Below, piece after piece: positions 24,495 to 38,431 of a stretch of 64,000 nucleotides of DNA. Each line of letters starts with the position of its first letter. Position 1 is the first letter of the stretch. Source of the stretch: Limanda limanda. Lineage: Eukaryota > Chordata > Actinopteri > Pleuronectiformes > Pleuronectidae. The notes beneath the pieces are model-generated. The model worked only from the letters and a program-made list of their open reading frames with translations, was not told the DNA's origin and searched no databases. The DNA lies in contig NW_026870551.1 in NCBI RefSeq assembly GCF_963576545.1, positions 44,288-108,287 of the forward strand. Reading direction: 5' to 3'. The position numbers and the translations under genes are program-made.

Positions 24495-27400
24495 GTTATT
24501 CAAGAATATCTCCTCAGATTTGGGGGAATTTCGTCGGTCGACCTCTTCCGAAGGTCGTACAAGCTCGGGGATGGTACCAATCGATCCGCAGGACCCAAAT
24601 TAGTCCAGATGCAACCACTTTCCAAGTCTCTCCGACCTTCACAAAAAAAGTTATTCAAGAATATCTCTTTCTCCTATGTGCTTTCATCCCTAACCCTAAC
24701 CCTAACCCTTCCGAAAGTCGGAGAAGCTCAAGGATGGTACCGATCGATGCGCGCTACCCCATTTAGTGGGGGTAGAGCCTACTTGCAAGTCTCTCCGACC
24801 TTCACAAAAAAAGTTATTCAAGAATATCTCTTTCTCCTATGTGCTTTCATCCCTAACCCTAACCCTAACCCTTCCGAAAGTCGGAGAAGCTCAAAGATGG
24901 TACCGATCGATGCGCGCTACCCCATTTAGTGGGGGTAGAGCCTACTTGCAAGTCTCTCCGACCTTCACAAAAAAAGTTATTCAAGAATATCTCCTCAGAT
25001 TTGGGGGAATTTCGTCGGTCGACCTCTTCCGAAGGTCGTACAAGCTCGGGGATGGTACCAATCGATCCGCAGGACCCAAATTAGTCCAGATGCAACCACT
25101 TTCCAAGTCTCTCCGACCTTCACAAAAAAAGTTATTCAAGAATATCTCTTTCTCCTATGTGCTTTCATCCCTAACCCTAACCCTAACCCTTCCGAAAGTC
25201 GGAGAAGCTCAAGGATGGTACCGATCGATGCGCGCTACCCCATTTAGTGGGGGTAAAGCCTACTTGCAAGTCTCTCCGACCTTCACAAAAAAAGTTATTC
25301 AAGAATATCTCTTTCTCCTATGTGCTTTCATCCCTAACCCTAACCCTAACCCTTCCGAAAGTCGGAGAAGCTCAAGGATGGTACCGATCGATGCGCGCAA
25401 CCCCATTTAGTGGGGGTAGAGCCTACTTGCAAGTCTCTCCGACCTTCACAAAAAAAGTTATTCAAGAATATCTCTTTCTCCTATGTGCTTTCATCCCTAA
25501 CCCTAACCCTAACCCTTCCGAAAGTCGGAGAAGCTCAAGGATGGTACCGATCGATGCGCGCTACCCCATTTAGTGGGGGTAGAGCCTACTTGCAAGTCTC
25601 TCCGACCTTCACAAAAAAAGTTATTCAAGAATATCTCTTTCTCCTATGTGCTTTCATCCCTAACCCTAACCCTAACCCTTCCGAAAGTCGGAGAAGCTCA
25701 AGGATGGTACCGATCGATGCGCGTAACCCCATTTAGTGGGGGTAGAGCCTACTTGCAAGTCTCTCCGACCTTCACAAAAAAAGTTATTCAAGAATATCTC
25801 CTCAGATTTGGGGGAATTTCGTCGGTCGACCTCTTCCGAAGGTCGTACAAGCTCGGGGATGGTACCAATCGATCCGCAGGACCCAAATTAGTCCAGATGC
25901 AACCACTTTCCAAGTCTCTCCGACCTTCACAAAAAAAGTTATTCAAGAATATCTCTTTCTCCTATGTGCTTTCATCCCTAACCCTAACCCTAACCCTTCC
26001 GAAAGTCGGAGAAGCTCAAGGATGGTACCGATCGATGCGCGCTACCCCATTTAGTGGGGGTAGAGCCTACTTGCAAGTCTCTCCGACCTTCACAAAAAAA
26101 GTTATTCAAGAATATCTCTTTCTCCTATGTGCTTTCATCCCTAACCCTAACCCTAACCCTTCCGAAAGTCGGAGAAGCTCAAGGATGGTACCGATCGATG
26201 CGCGCTACCCCATTTAGTGGGGGTAGAGCCTACTTGCAAGTCTCTCCGACCTTCACAAAAAAAGTTATTCAAGAATATCTCTTTCTCCTATGTGCTTTCA
26301 TCCCTAACCCTAACCCTAACCCTTCCGAAAGTCGGAGAAGCTCAAGGATGGTACCGATCGATGCGCGTAACCCCATTTAGTGGGGGTAGAGCCTACTTGC
26401 AAGTCTCTCCGACCTTCACAAAAAAAGTTATTCAAGAATATCTCTTTCTCCTATGTGCTTTCATCCCTAACCCTAACCCTAACCCTTCCGAAAGTCGGAG
26501 AAGCTCAAGGATGGTACCGATCGATGCGCGTAACCCCATTTAGTGGGGGTAGAGCCTACTTGCAAGTCTCTCCGACCTTCACAAAAAAAGTTATTCAAGA
26601 ATATCTCCTCAGATTTGGGGGAATTTCGTCGGTCGACCTCTTCCGAAGGTCGTACAAGCTCGGGGATGGTACCAATCGATCCGCAGGACCCAAATTAGTC
26701 CAGATGCAACCACTTTCCAAGTCTCTCCGACCTTCACAAAAAAAGTTATTCAAGAATATCTCTTTCTCCTATGTGCTTTCATCCCTAACCCTAACCCTAA
26801 CCCTTCCGAAAGTCGGAGAAGCTCAAGGATGGTACCGATCGATGCGCGCTACCCCATTTAGTGGGGGTAGAGCCTACTTGCAAGTCTCTCCGACCTTCAC
26901 AAAAAAAGTTATTCAAGAATATCTCTTTCTCCTATGTGCTTTCATCCCTAACCCTAACCCTAACCCTTCCGAAAGTCGGAGAAGCTCAAGGATGGTACCG
27001 ATCGATGCGCGCTACCCCATTTAGTGGGGGTAGAGCCTACTTGCAAGTCTCTCCGACCTTCACAAAAAAAGTTATTCAAGAATATCTCTTTCTCCTATGT
27101 GCTTTCATCCCTAACCCTAACCCTAACCCTTCCGAAAGTCGGAGAAGCTCAAGGATGGTACCGATCGATGCGCGTAACCCCATTTAGTGGGGGTAGAGCC
27201 TACTTGCAAGTCTCTCCGACCTTCACAAAAAAAGTTATTCAAGAATATCTCCTCAGATTTGGGGGAATTTCGTCGGTCGACCTCTTCCGAAGGTCGTACA
27301 AGCTCGGGGATGGTACCAATCGATCCGCAGGACCCAAATTAGTCCAGATGCAACCACTTTCCAAGTCTCTCCGACCTTCACAAAAAAAGTTATTCAAGAA

Positions 27401-28195
27401 TATCTCTTTCTCCTATGTGCTTTCATCCCTAACCCTAACCCTAACCCTTCCGAAAGTCGGAGAAGCTCAAGGATGGTACCGATCGATGCGCGCTACCCCA
27501 TTTAGTGGGGGTAGAGCATACTTGCAAGTCTCTCCGACCTTCACAAAAAAAGTTATTCAAGAATATCTCTTTCTCCTATGTGCTTTCATCCCTAACCCTA
27601 ACCCTAACCCTTCCGAAAGTCGGAGAAGCTCAAGGATGGTACCGATCGATGCGCGCTACCCCATTTAGTGGGGGTAGAGCCTACTTGCAAGTCTCTCCGA
27701 CCTTCACAAAAAAAGTTATTCAAGAATATCTCCTCAGATTTGGGGGAATTTCGTCGGTCGACCTCTTCCGAAGGTCGTACAAGCTCGGGGATGGTACCAA
27801 TCGATCCGCAGGACCCAAATTAGTCCAGATGCAACCACTTTCCAAGTCTCTCCGACCTTCACAAAAAAAGTTATTCAAGAATATCTCTTTCTCCTATGTG
27901 CTTTCATCCCTAACCCTAACCCTAACCCTTCCGAAAGTCGGAGAAGCTCAAGGATGGTACCGATCGATGCGCGCTACCCCATTTAGTGGGGGTAAAGCCT
28001 ACATGCAAGTCTCTCCGACCTTCACAAAAAAAGTTATTCAAGAATATCTCTTTCTCCTATGTGCTTTCATCCCTAACCCTAACCCTAACCCTTCCGAAAG
28101 TCGGAGAAGCTCAAGGATGGTACCGATCGATGCGCGCAACCCCATTTAGTGGGGGTAGAGCCTACTTGCAAGTCTCTCCGACCTTCACAAAAAAA
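24495..28195 (+). repeat. Irregular stretch holding a 2739-bp-offset duplication
   Basis: Unit order: B A2 B A4 B A4 B A3 B A2 B A2. The 17-unit pattern B A4 B A3 B A2 B A4 at 23044-25782 repeats at 25783-28521. Markers agree in register in the later part: GGTAAAGCC at 25131/27870, GCGCAACC at 25294/28033, GCGTAACC at 23688/26427, 24332/27071 and 25620/28359. They disagree in the first few units. Private changes: GAGCATACTT near 27518 and CTACATGCAAG near 28003. Confidence 0.9.
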
Positions 28196-31100
28196 GTTAT
28201 TCAAGAATATCTCTTTCTCCTATGTGCTTTCATCCCTAACCCTAACCCTAACCCTTCCGAAAGTCGGAGAAGCTCAAGGATGGTACCGATCGATGCGCGC
28301 TACCCCATTTAGTGGGGGTAGAGCCTACTTGCAAGTCTCTCCGACCTTCACAAAAAAAGTTATTCAAGAATATCTCTTTCTCCTATGTGCTTTCATCCCT
28401 AACCCTAACCCTAACCCTTCCGAAAGTCGGAGAAGCTCAAGGATGGTACCGATCGATGCGCGTAACCCCATTTAGTGGGGGTAGAGCCTACTTGCAAGTC
28501 TCTCCGACCTTCACAAAAAAAGTTATTCAAGAATATCTCCTCAGATTTGGGGGAATTTCGTCGGTCGACCTCTTCCGAAGGTCGTACAAGCTCGGGGATG
28601 GTACCAATCGATCCGCAGGACCCAAATTAGTCCAGATGCAACCACTTTCCAAGTCTCTCCGACCTTCACAAAAAAAGTTATTCAAGAATATCTCTTTCTC
28701 CTATGTGCTTTCATCCCTAACCCTAACCCTAACCCTTCCGAAAGTCGGAGAAGCTCAAGGATGGTACCGATCGATGCGCGCTACCCCATTTAGTGGGGGT
28801 AGAGCCTACTTGCAAGTCTCTCCGACCTTCACAAAAAAAGTTATTCAAGAATATCTCTTTCTCCTATGTGCTTTCATCCCTAACCCTAACCCTAACCCTT
28901 CCGAAAGTCGGAGAAGCTCAAGGATGGTACCGATCGATGCGCGCTACCCCATTTAGTGGGGGTAGAGCCTACTTGCAAGTCTCTCCGACCTTCACAAAAA
29001 AAGTTATTCAAGAATATCTCCTCAGATTTGGGGGAATTTCGTCGGTCGACCTCTTCCGAAGGTCGTACAAGCTCGGGGATGGTACCAATCGATCCGCAGG
29101 ACCCAAATTAGTCCAGATGCAACCACTTTCCAAGTCTCTCCGACCTTCACAAAAAAAGTTATTCAAGAATATCTCTTTCTCCTATGTGCTTTCATCCCTA
29201 ACCCTAACCCTAACCCTTCCGAAAGTCGGAGAAGCTCAAGGATGGTACCGATCGATGCGCGCTACCCCATTTAGTGGGGGTAAAGCCTACTTGCAAGTCT
29301 CTCCGACCTTCACAAAAAAAGTTATTCAAGAATATCTCTTTCTCCTATGTGCTTTCATCCCTAACCCTAACCCTAACCCTTCCGAAAGTCGGAGAAGCTC
29401 AAGGATGGTACCGATCGATGTGCACAACCCCATTTAGTGGGGGTAGAGCCTACTTGCAAGTCTCTCCGACCTTCACAAAAAAAGTTATTCAAGAATATCT
29501 CCTCAGATTTGGGGGAATTTCGTCGGTCGACCTCTTCCGAAGGTCGTACAAGCTCGGGGATGGTACCAATCGATCCGCAGGACCCAAATTAGTCCAGATG
29601 CAACCACTTTTCAAGTCTCTCCGACCTTCACAAAAAAAGTTATTCAAGAATATCTCTTTCTCCTATGTGCTTTCATCCCTAACCCTAACCCTAACCCTTC
29701 CGAAAGTCGGAGAAGCTCAAGGATGGTACCGATCGATGTGCACAACCCCATTTAGTGGGGGTAGAGCCTACTTGCAAGTCTCTCCGACCTTCACAAAAAA
29801 AGTTATTCAAGAATATCTCCTCAGATTTGGGGGAATTTCGTCGGTCGACCTCTTCCGAAGGTCGTACAAGCTCGGGGATGGTACCAATCGATCCGCAGGA
29901 CCCAAATTAGTCCAGATGCAACCACTTTTCAAGTCTCTCCGACCTTCACAAAAAAAGTTATTCAAGAATATCTCTTTCTCCTATGTGCTTTCATCCCTAA
30001 CCCTAACCCTTCCGAAAGTCGGAGAAGCTCAAGGATGGTACCGATCGATGCGCGCAACCCCATTTAGTGGGGGTAGAGCCTACTTGCAAGTCTCTCCGAC
30101 CTTCACAAAAAAAGTTATTCAAGAATATCTCTTTCTCCTATGTGCTTTCATCCCTAACCCTAACCCTAACCCTTCCGAAAGTCGGAGAAGCTCAAGGATG
30201 GTACCGATCGATGCGCGCTACCCCATTTAGTGGGGGTAGAGCCTACTTGCAAGTCTCTCCGACCTTCACAAAAAAAGTTATTCAAGAATATCTCTTTCTC
30301 CTATGTGCTTTCATCCCTAACCCTAACCCTAACCCTTCCGAAAGTCGGAGAAGCTCAAGGATGGTACCGATCGATGCGCGTAACCCCATTTAGTGGGGGT
30401 AGAGCCTACTTGCAAGTCTCTCCGACCTTCACAAAAAAAGTTATTCAAGAATATCTCCTCAGATTTGGGGGAATTTCGTCGGTCGACCTCTTCCGAAGGT
30501 CGTACAAGCTCGGGGATGGTACCAATCGATCCGCAGGACCCAAATTAGTCCAGATGCAACCACTTTCCAAGTCTCTCCGACCTTCACAAAAAAAGTTATT
30601 CAAGAATATCTCTTTCTCCTATGTGCTTTCATCCCTAACCCTAACCCTAACCCTTCCGAAAGTCGGAGAAGCTCAAGGATGGTACCGATCGATGCGCGCT
30701 ACCCCATTTAGTGGGGGTAGAGCCTACTTGCAAGTCTCTCCGACCTTCACAAAAAAAGTTATTCAAGAATATCTCTTTCTCCTATGTGCTTTCATCCCTA
30801 ACCCTAACCCTAACCCTTCCGAAAGTCGGAGAAGCTCAAGGATGGTACCGATCGATGCGCGCTACCCCATTTAGTGGGGGTAGAGCCTACTTGCAAGTCT
30901 CTCCGACCTTCACAAAAAAAGTTATTCAAGAATATCTCCTCAGATTTGGGGGAATTTCGTCGGTCGACCTCTTCCGAAGGTCGTACAAGCTCGGGGATGG
31001 TACCAATCGATCCGCAGGACCCAAATTAGTCCAGATGCAACCACTTTCCAAGTCTCTCCGACCTTCACAAAAAAAGTTATTCAAGAATATCTCTTTCTCC

Positions 31101-31713
31101 TATGTGCTTTCATCCCTAACCCTAACCCTAACCCTTCCGAAAGTCGGAGAAGCTCAAGGATGGTACCGATCGATGCGCGCTACCCCATTTAGTGGGGGTA
31201 AAGCCTACTTGCAAGTCTCTCCGACCTTCACAAAAAAAGTTATTCAAGAATATCTCTTTCTCCTATGTGCTTTCATCCCTAACCCTAACCCTAACCCTTC
31301 CGAAAGTCGGAGAAGCTCAAGGATGGTACCGATCGATGTGCACAACCCCATTTAGTGGGGGTAGAGCCTACTTGCAAGTCTCTCCGACCTTCACAAAAAA
31401 AGTTATTCAAGAATATCTCCTCAGATTTGGGGGAATTTCGTCGGTCGACCTCTTCCGAAGGTCGTACAAGCTCGGGGATGGTACCAATCGATCCGCAGGA
31501 CCCAAATTAGTCCAGATGCAACCACTTTTCAAGTCTCTCCGACCTTCACAAAAAAAGTTATTCAAGAATATCTCTTTCTCCTATGTGCTTTCATCCCTAA
31601 CCCTAACCCTTCCGAAAGTCGGAGAAGCTCAAGGATGGTACCGATCGATGCGCGCTACCCCATTTAGTGGGGGTAGAGCCTACTTGCAAGTCTCTCCGAC
31701 CTTCACAAAAAAA
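28196..31713 (+). repeat. HOR block, 1918-bp copy plus 1600-bp copy
   Basis: Copy one (28196-30113) is A2 B A2 B A2 B A B a; copy two (30114-31713) is A2 B A2 B A2 B a, lacking one 318-bp A-B pair. The pair concerned is visible as a tandem duplicate in copy one: 29321-29638 and 29639-29956 look identical, each with GTGCAC (ApaLI) in A and CACTTTTCAAG in B. The single version is at 31239-31556. Confidence 0.95.
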
Positions 31714-34700
31714 GTTATTCAAGAATATCTCCTCAGATTTGGGGGAATTTCGTCGGTCGACCTCTTCCGAAGGTCGTACAAGCTCGGGGATGGTACCAAT
31801 CGATCCGCAGGACCCAAATTAGTCCAGATGCAACCACTTTCCAAGTCTCTCCGACCTTCACAAAAAAAGTTATTCAAGAATATCTCTTTCTCCTATGTGC
31901 TTTCATCCCTAACCCTAACCCTAACCCTTCCGAAAGTCGGAGAAGCTCAAGGATGGTACCGATCGATGCGCGCTACCCCATTTAGTGGGGGTAGAGCCTA
32001 CTTGCAAGTCTCTCCGACCTTCACAAAAAAAGTTATTCAAGAATATCTCTTTCTCCTATGTGCTTTCATCCCTAACCCTAACCCTAACCCTTCCGAAAGT
32101 CGGAGAAGCTCAAGGATGGTACCGATCGATGCGCGCTACCCCATTTAGTGGGGGTAGAGCCTACTTGCAAGTCTCTCCGACCTTCACAAAAAAAGTTATT
32201 CAAGAATATCTCTTTCTCCTATGTGCTTTCATCCCTAACCCTAACCCTAACCCTTCCGAAAGTCGGAGAAGCTCAAAGATGGTACCGATCGATGCGCGCT
32301 ACCCCATTTAGTGGGGGTAGAGCCTACTTGCAAGTCTCTCCGACCTTCAAAAAAAAAGTTATTCAAGAATATCTCTTTCTCCTATGTGCTTTCATCCCTA
32401 ACCCTAACCCTAACCCTTCCGAAAGTCGGAGAAGCTCAAGGATGGTACTGATCGATGCGCGCAACCCCATTTAGTGGGGGTAGAGCCTACTTGCAAGTCT
32501 CTCCGACCTTCACAAAAAAAGTTATTCAAGAATATCTCCTCAGATTTGGGGGAATTTCGTCGGTCGACCTCTTCCGAAGGTCGTACAAGCTCGGGGATGG
32601 TACCAATCGATCCGCAGGACCCAAATTAGTCCAGATGCAACCACTTTCCAAGTCTCTCCGACCTTCACAAAAAAAGTTATTCAAGAATATCTCTTTCTCC
32701 TATGTGCTTTCATCCCTAACCCTAACCCTAACCCTTCCGAAAGTCGGAGAAGCTCAAGGATGGTACCGATCGATGCGCGCTACCCCATTTAGTGGGGGTA
32801 GAGCCTACTTGCAAGTCTCTCCGACCTTCACAAAAAAAGTTATTCAAGAATATCTCTTTCTCCTATGTGCTTTCATCCCTAACCCTAACCCTTCCGAAAG
32901 TCGGAGAAGCTCAAAGATGGTACCGATCGATGCGCGCTACCCCATTTAGTGGGGGTAGAGCCTACTTGCAAGTCTCTCCGACCTTCAAAAAAAAAGTTAT
33001 TCAAGAATATCTCTTTCTCCTATGTGCTTTCATCCCTAACCCTAACCCTAACCCTTCCGAAAGTCGGAGAAGCTCAAGGATGGTACTGATCGATGTGCGC
33101 AACCCCATTTAGTGGGGGTAGAGCCTACTTGCAAGTCTCTCCGACCTTCACAAAAAAAGTTATTCAAGAATATCTCCTCAGATTTGGGGGAATTTCGTCG
33201 GTCGACCTCTTCCGAAGGTCGTACAAGCTCGGGGATGGTACCAATCGATCCGCAGGACCCAAATTAGTCCAGATGCAACCACTTTCCAAGTCTCTCCGAC
33301 CTTCACAAAAAAAGTTATTCAAGAATATCTCTTTCTCCTATGTGCTTTCATCCCTAACCCTAACCCTTCCGAAAGTCGGAGAAGCTCAAGGATGGTACCG
33401 ATCGATGCGCGCTACCCCATTTAGTGGGGGTAGAGCCTACTTGCAAGTCTCTCCGACCTTCACAAAAAAAGTTATTCAAGAATATCTCCTCAGATTTGGG
33501 GGAATTTCGTCGGTCGACCTCTTCCGAAGGTCGTACAAGCTCGGGGATGGTACCAATCGATCCGCAGGACCCAAATTAGTCCAGATGCAACCACTTTCCA
33601 AGTCTCTCCGACCTTCACAAAAAAAGTTATTCAAGAATATCTCTTTCTCCTATGTGCTTTCATCCCTAACCCTAACCCTAACCCTTCCGAAAGTCGGAGA
33701 AGCTCAAGGATGGTACCGATCGATGCGCGCTACCCCATTTAGTGGGGGTAGAGCCTACTTGCAAGTCTCTCCGACCTTCACAAAAAAAGTTATTCAAGAA
33801 TATCTCTTTCTCCTATGTGCTTTCATCCCTAACCCTAACCCTAACCCTTCCGAAAGTCGGAGAAGCTCAAGGATGGTACCGATCGATGCGCGCTACCCCA
33901 TTTAGTGGGGGTAGAGCCTACTTGCAAGTCTCTCCGACCTTCACAAAAAAAGTTATTCAAGAATATCTCTTTCTCCTATGTGCTTTCATCCCTAACCCTA
34001 ACCCTAACCCTTCCGAAAGTCGGAGAAGCTCAAGGATGGTACCGATCGATGCGCGCTACCCCATTTAGTGGGGGTAGAGCCTACTTGCAAGTCTCTCCGA
34101 CCTTCACAAAAAAAGTTATTCAAGAATATCTCTTTCTCCTATGTGCTTTCATCCCTAACCCTAACCCTAACCCTTCCGAAAGTCGGAGAAGCTCAAGGAT
34201 GGTACTGATCGATGCGCGCAACCCCATTTAGTGGGGGTAGAGCCTACTTGCAAGTCTCTCCGACCTTCACAAAAAAAGTTATTCAAGAATATCTCCTCAG
34301 ATTTGGGGGAATTTCGTCGGTCGACCTCTTCCGAAGGTCGTACAAGCTCGGGGATGGTACCAATCGATCCGCAGGACCCAAATTAGTCCAGATGCAACCA
34401 CTTTCCAAGTCTCTCCGACCTTCACAAAAAAAGTTATTCAAGAATATCTCTTTCTCCTATGTGCTTTCATCCCTAACCCTAACCCTAACCCTTCCGAAAG
34501 TCGGAGAAGCTCAAGGATGGTACTGATCGATGCGCGCAACCCCATTTAGTGGGGGTAGAGCCTACTTGCAAGTCTCTCCGACCTTCACAAAAAAAGTTAT
34601 TCAAGAATATCTCCTCAGATTTGGGGGAATTTCGTCGGTCGACCTCTTCCGAAGGTCGTACAAGCTCGGGGATGGTACCAATCGATCCGCAGGACCCAAA

Positions 34701-35557
34701 TTAGTCCAGATGCAACCACTTTCCAAGTCTCTCCGACCTTCACAAAAAAAGTTATTCAAGAATATCTCTTTCTCCTATGTGCTTTCATCCCTAACCCTAA
34801 CCCTAACCCTTCCGAAAGTCGGAGAAGCTCAAGGATGGTACCGATCGATGCGCGCTACCCCATTTAGTGGGGGTAGAGCCTACTTGCAAGTCTCTCCGAC
34901 CTTCACAAAAAAAGTTATTCAAGAATATCTCCTCAGATTTGGGGGAATTTCGTCGGTCGACCTCTTCCGAAGGTCGTACAAGCTCGGGGATGGTACCAAT
35001 CGATCCGCAGGACCCAAATTAGTCCAGATGCAACCACTTTCCAAGTCTCTCCGACCTTCACAAAAAAAGTTATTCAAGAATATCTCTTTCTCCTATGTGC
35101 TTTCATCCCTAACCCTAACCCTAACCCTTCCGAAAGTCGGAGAAGCTCAAGGATGGTACCGATCGATGCGCGCTACCCCATTTAGTGGGGGTAGAGCCTA
35201 CTTGCAAGTCTCTCCGACCTTCACAAAAAAAGTTATTCAAGAATATCTCTTTCTCCTATGTGCTTTCATCCCTAACCCTAACCCTAACCCTTCCGAAAGT
35301 CGGAGAAGCTCAAGGATGGTACCGATCGATGCGCGCTACCCCATTTAGTGGGGGTAGAGCCTACTTGCAAGTCTCTCCGACCTTCACAAAAAAAGTTATT
35401 CAAGAATATCTCTTTCTCCTATGTGCTTTCATCCCTAACCCTAACCCTAACCCTTCCGAAAGTCGGAGAAGCTCAAGGATGTTACCGATCGATGCGCGCT
35501 ACCCCATTTAGTGGGGGTAGAGCCTACTTGCAAGTCTCTCCGACCTTCACAAAAAAA
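31714..35557 (+). repeat. Irregular stretch with relatives of the left-edge HOR
   Basis: Unit order: B A4 B A a A B a B A4 B A B A B A3. The module B a B A4 occurs at 31402 and 33159 (offset 1757 bp). The first carries the same nine-A then GGTACTGATC then B series as the block at 1-4956. GGTACTGATC units reappear here after an absence of about 16 kb. GATGTGCGC marks the A at 32996. Confidence 0.92.
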
Positions 35558-38431
35558 GTTATTCAAGAATATCTCTTTCTCCTATGTGCTTTCATCCCTA
35601 ACCCTAACCCTAACCCTTCCGAAAGTCGGAGAAGCTCAAGGATGGTACTGATCGATGCGCGCAACCCCATTTAGTGGGGGTAGAGCCTACTTGCAAGTCT
35701 CTCCGACCTTCACAAAAAAAGTTATTCAAGAATATCTCCTCAGATTTGGGGGAATTTCGTCGGTCGACCTTTTCCGAAGGTCGTACAAGCTCGGGGATGG
35801 TACCAATCGATCCGCAGGACCCAAATTAGTCCAGATGCAACCACTTTCCAAGTCTCTCCGACCTTCACAAAAAAAGTTATTCAAGAATATCTCTTTCTCC
35901 TATGTGCTTTCATCCCTAACCCTAACCCTAACCCTTCCGAAAGTCGGAGAAGCTCAAGGATGGTACTGATCGATGCGCGCAACCCCATTTAGTGGGGGTA
36001 GAGCCTACTTGCAAGTCTCTCCGACCTTCACAAAAAAAGTTATTCAAGAATATCTCCTCAGATTTGGGGGAATTTCGTCGGTCGACCTCTTCCGAAGGTC
36101 GTACAAGCTCGGGGATGGTACCAATCGATCTGCAGGACCCAAATTAGTCCAGATGCAACCACTTTCCAAGTCTCTCCGACCTTCACAAAAAAAGTTATTC
36201 AAGAATATCTCTTTCTCCTATGTGCTTTCATCCCTAACCCTAACCCTAACCCTTCCGAAAGTCGGAGAAGCTCAAGGATGGTACCGATCGATGCGCGCTA
36301 CCCCATTTAGTGGGGGTAGAGCCTACTTGCAAGTCTCTCCGACCTTCACAAAAAAAGTTATTCAAGAATATCTCTTTCTCCTATGTGCTTTCATCCCTAA
36401 CCCTAACCCTAACCCTTCCGAAAGTCGGAGAAGCTCAAGGATGGTACCGATCGATGCGCGCAACCCCATTTAGTGGTGGTAGAGCCTACTTGCAAGTCTC
36501 TCCGACCTTCACAAAAAAAGTTATTCAAGAATATCTCCTCAGATTTGGGGGAATTTCGTCGGTCGACCTCTTCCGAAGGTCGTACAAGCTCGGGGATGGT
36601 ACCAATCGATCCGCAGGACCCAAATTAGTCCAGATGCAACCACTTTCCAAGTCTCTCCGACCTTCACAAAAAAAGTTATTCAAGAATATCTCTTTCTCCT
36701 ATGTGCTTTCATCCCTAACCCTAACCCTTCCGAAAGTCGGAGAAGCTCAAGGATGGTACCGATCGATGCGCGCTACCCCATTTAGTGGGGGTAGAGCCTA
36801 CTTGCAAGTCTCTCCGACCTTCACAAAAAAAGTTATTCAAGAATATCTCTTTCTCCTATGTGCTTTCATCCCTAACCCTAACCCTAACCCTTCCGAAAGT
36901 CGGAGAAGCTCAAGGATGGTACCGATCGATGCGCGCAACCCCATTTAGTGGGGGTAGAGCCTACTTGCAAGTCTCTCCGACCTTCACAAAAAAAGTTATT
37001 CAAGAATATCTCTTTCTCCTATGTGCTTTCATCCCTAACCCTAACCCTAACCCTTCCGAAAGTCGGAGAAGCTCAAGGATGGTACTGATCGATGCGCGCA
37101 ACCCCATTTAGTGGGGGTAGAGCCTACTTGCAAGTCTCTCCGACCTTCACAAAAAAAGTTATTCAAGAATATCTCCTCAGATTTGGGGGAATTTCGTCGG
37201 TCGACCTTTTCCGAAGGTCGTACAAGCTCGGGGATGGTACCAATCGATCCGCAGGACCCAAATTAGTCCAGATGCAACCACTTTCCAAGTCTCTCCGACC
37301 TTCACAAAAAAAGTTATTCAAGAATATCTCTTTCTCCTATGTGCTTTCATCCCTAACCCTAACCCTAACCCTTCCGAAAGTCGGAGAAGCTCAAGGATGG
37401 TACTGATCGATGCGCGCAACCCCATTTAGTGGGGGTAGAGCCTACTTGCAAGTCTCTCCGACCTTCACAAAAAAAGTTATTCAAGAATATCTCCTCAGAT
37501 TTGGGGGAATTTCGTCGGTCGACCTCTTCCGAAGGTCGTACAAGCTCGGGGATGGTACCAATCGATCTGCAGGACCCAAATTAGTCCAGATGCAACCACT
37601 TTCCAAGTCTCTCCGACCTTCACAAAAAAAGTTATTCAAGAATATCTCTTTCTCCTATGTGCTTTCATCCCTAACCCTAACCCTAACCCTTCCGAAAGTC
37701 GGAGAAGCTCAAGGATGGTACCGATCGATGCGCGCTACCCCATTTAGTGGGGGTAGAGCCTACTTGCAAGTCTCTCCGACCTTCACAAAAAAAGTTATTC
37801 AAGAATATCTCTTTCTCCTATGTGCTTTCATCCCTAACCCTAACCCTAACCCTTCCGAAAGTCGGAGAAGCTCAAGGATGGTACCGATCGATGCGCGCAA
37901 CCCCATTTAGTGGTGGTAGAGCCTACTTGCAAGTCTCTCCGACCTTCACAAAAAAAGTTATTCAAGAATATCTCCTCAGATTTGGGGGAATTTCGTCGGT
38001 CGACCTCTTCCGAAGGTCGTACAAGCTCGGGGATGGTACCAATCGATCCGCAGGACCCAAATTAGTCCAGATGCAACCACTTTCCAAGTCTCTCCGACCT
38101 TCACAAAAAAAGTTATTCAAGAATATCTCTTTCTCCTATGTGCTTTCATCCCTAACCCTAACCCTTCCGAAAGTCGGAGAAGCTCAAGGATGGTACCGAT
38201 CGATGCGCGCTACCCCATTTAGTGGGGGTAGAGCCTACTTGCAAGTCTCTCCGACCTTCACAAAAAAAGTTATTCAAGAATATCTCTTTCTCCTATGTGC
38301 TTTCATCCCTAACCCTAACCCTAACCCTTCCGAAAGTCGGAGAAGCTCAAGGATGGTACCGATCGATGCGCGCAACCCCATTTAGTGGGGGTAGAGCCTA
38401 CTTGCAAGTCTCTCCGACCTTCACAAAAAAA
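35558..38431 (+). repeat. HOR block, two copies of 1437 bp
   Basis: Order A B A B A2 B a A twice (35558-36994, 36995-38431). Shared markers: GACCTTTTCCG in B (35721, 37158), TCTGCAGG in B (36039, 37476), TAGTGGTGG in A (36357, 37794). The last marker replaces one G of the bulged-G hairpin and was found only here. I saw no differences by eye. Confidence 0.95.
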
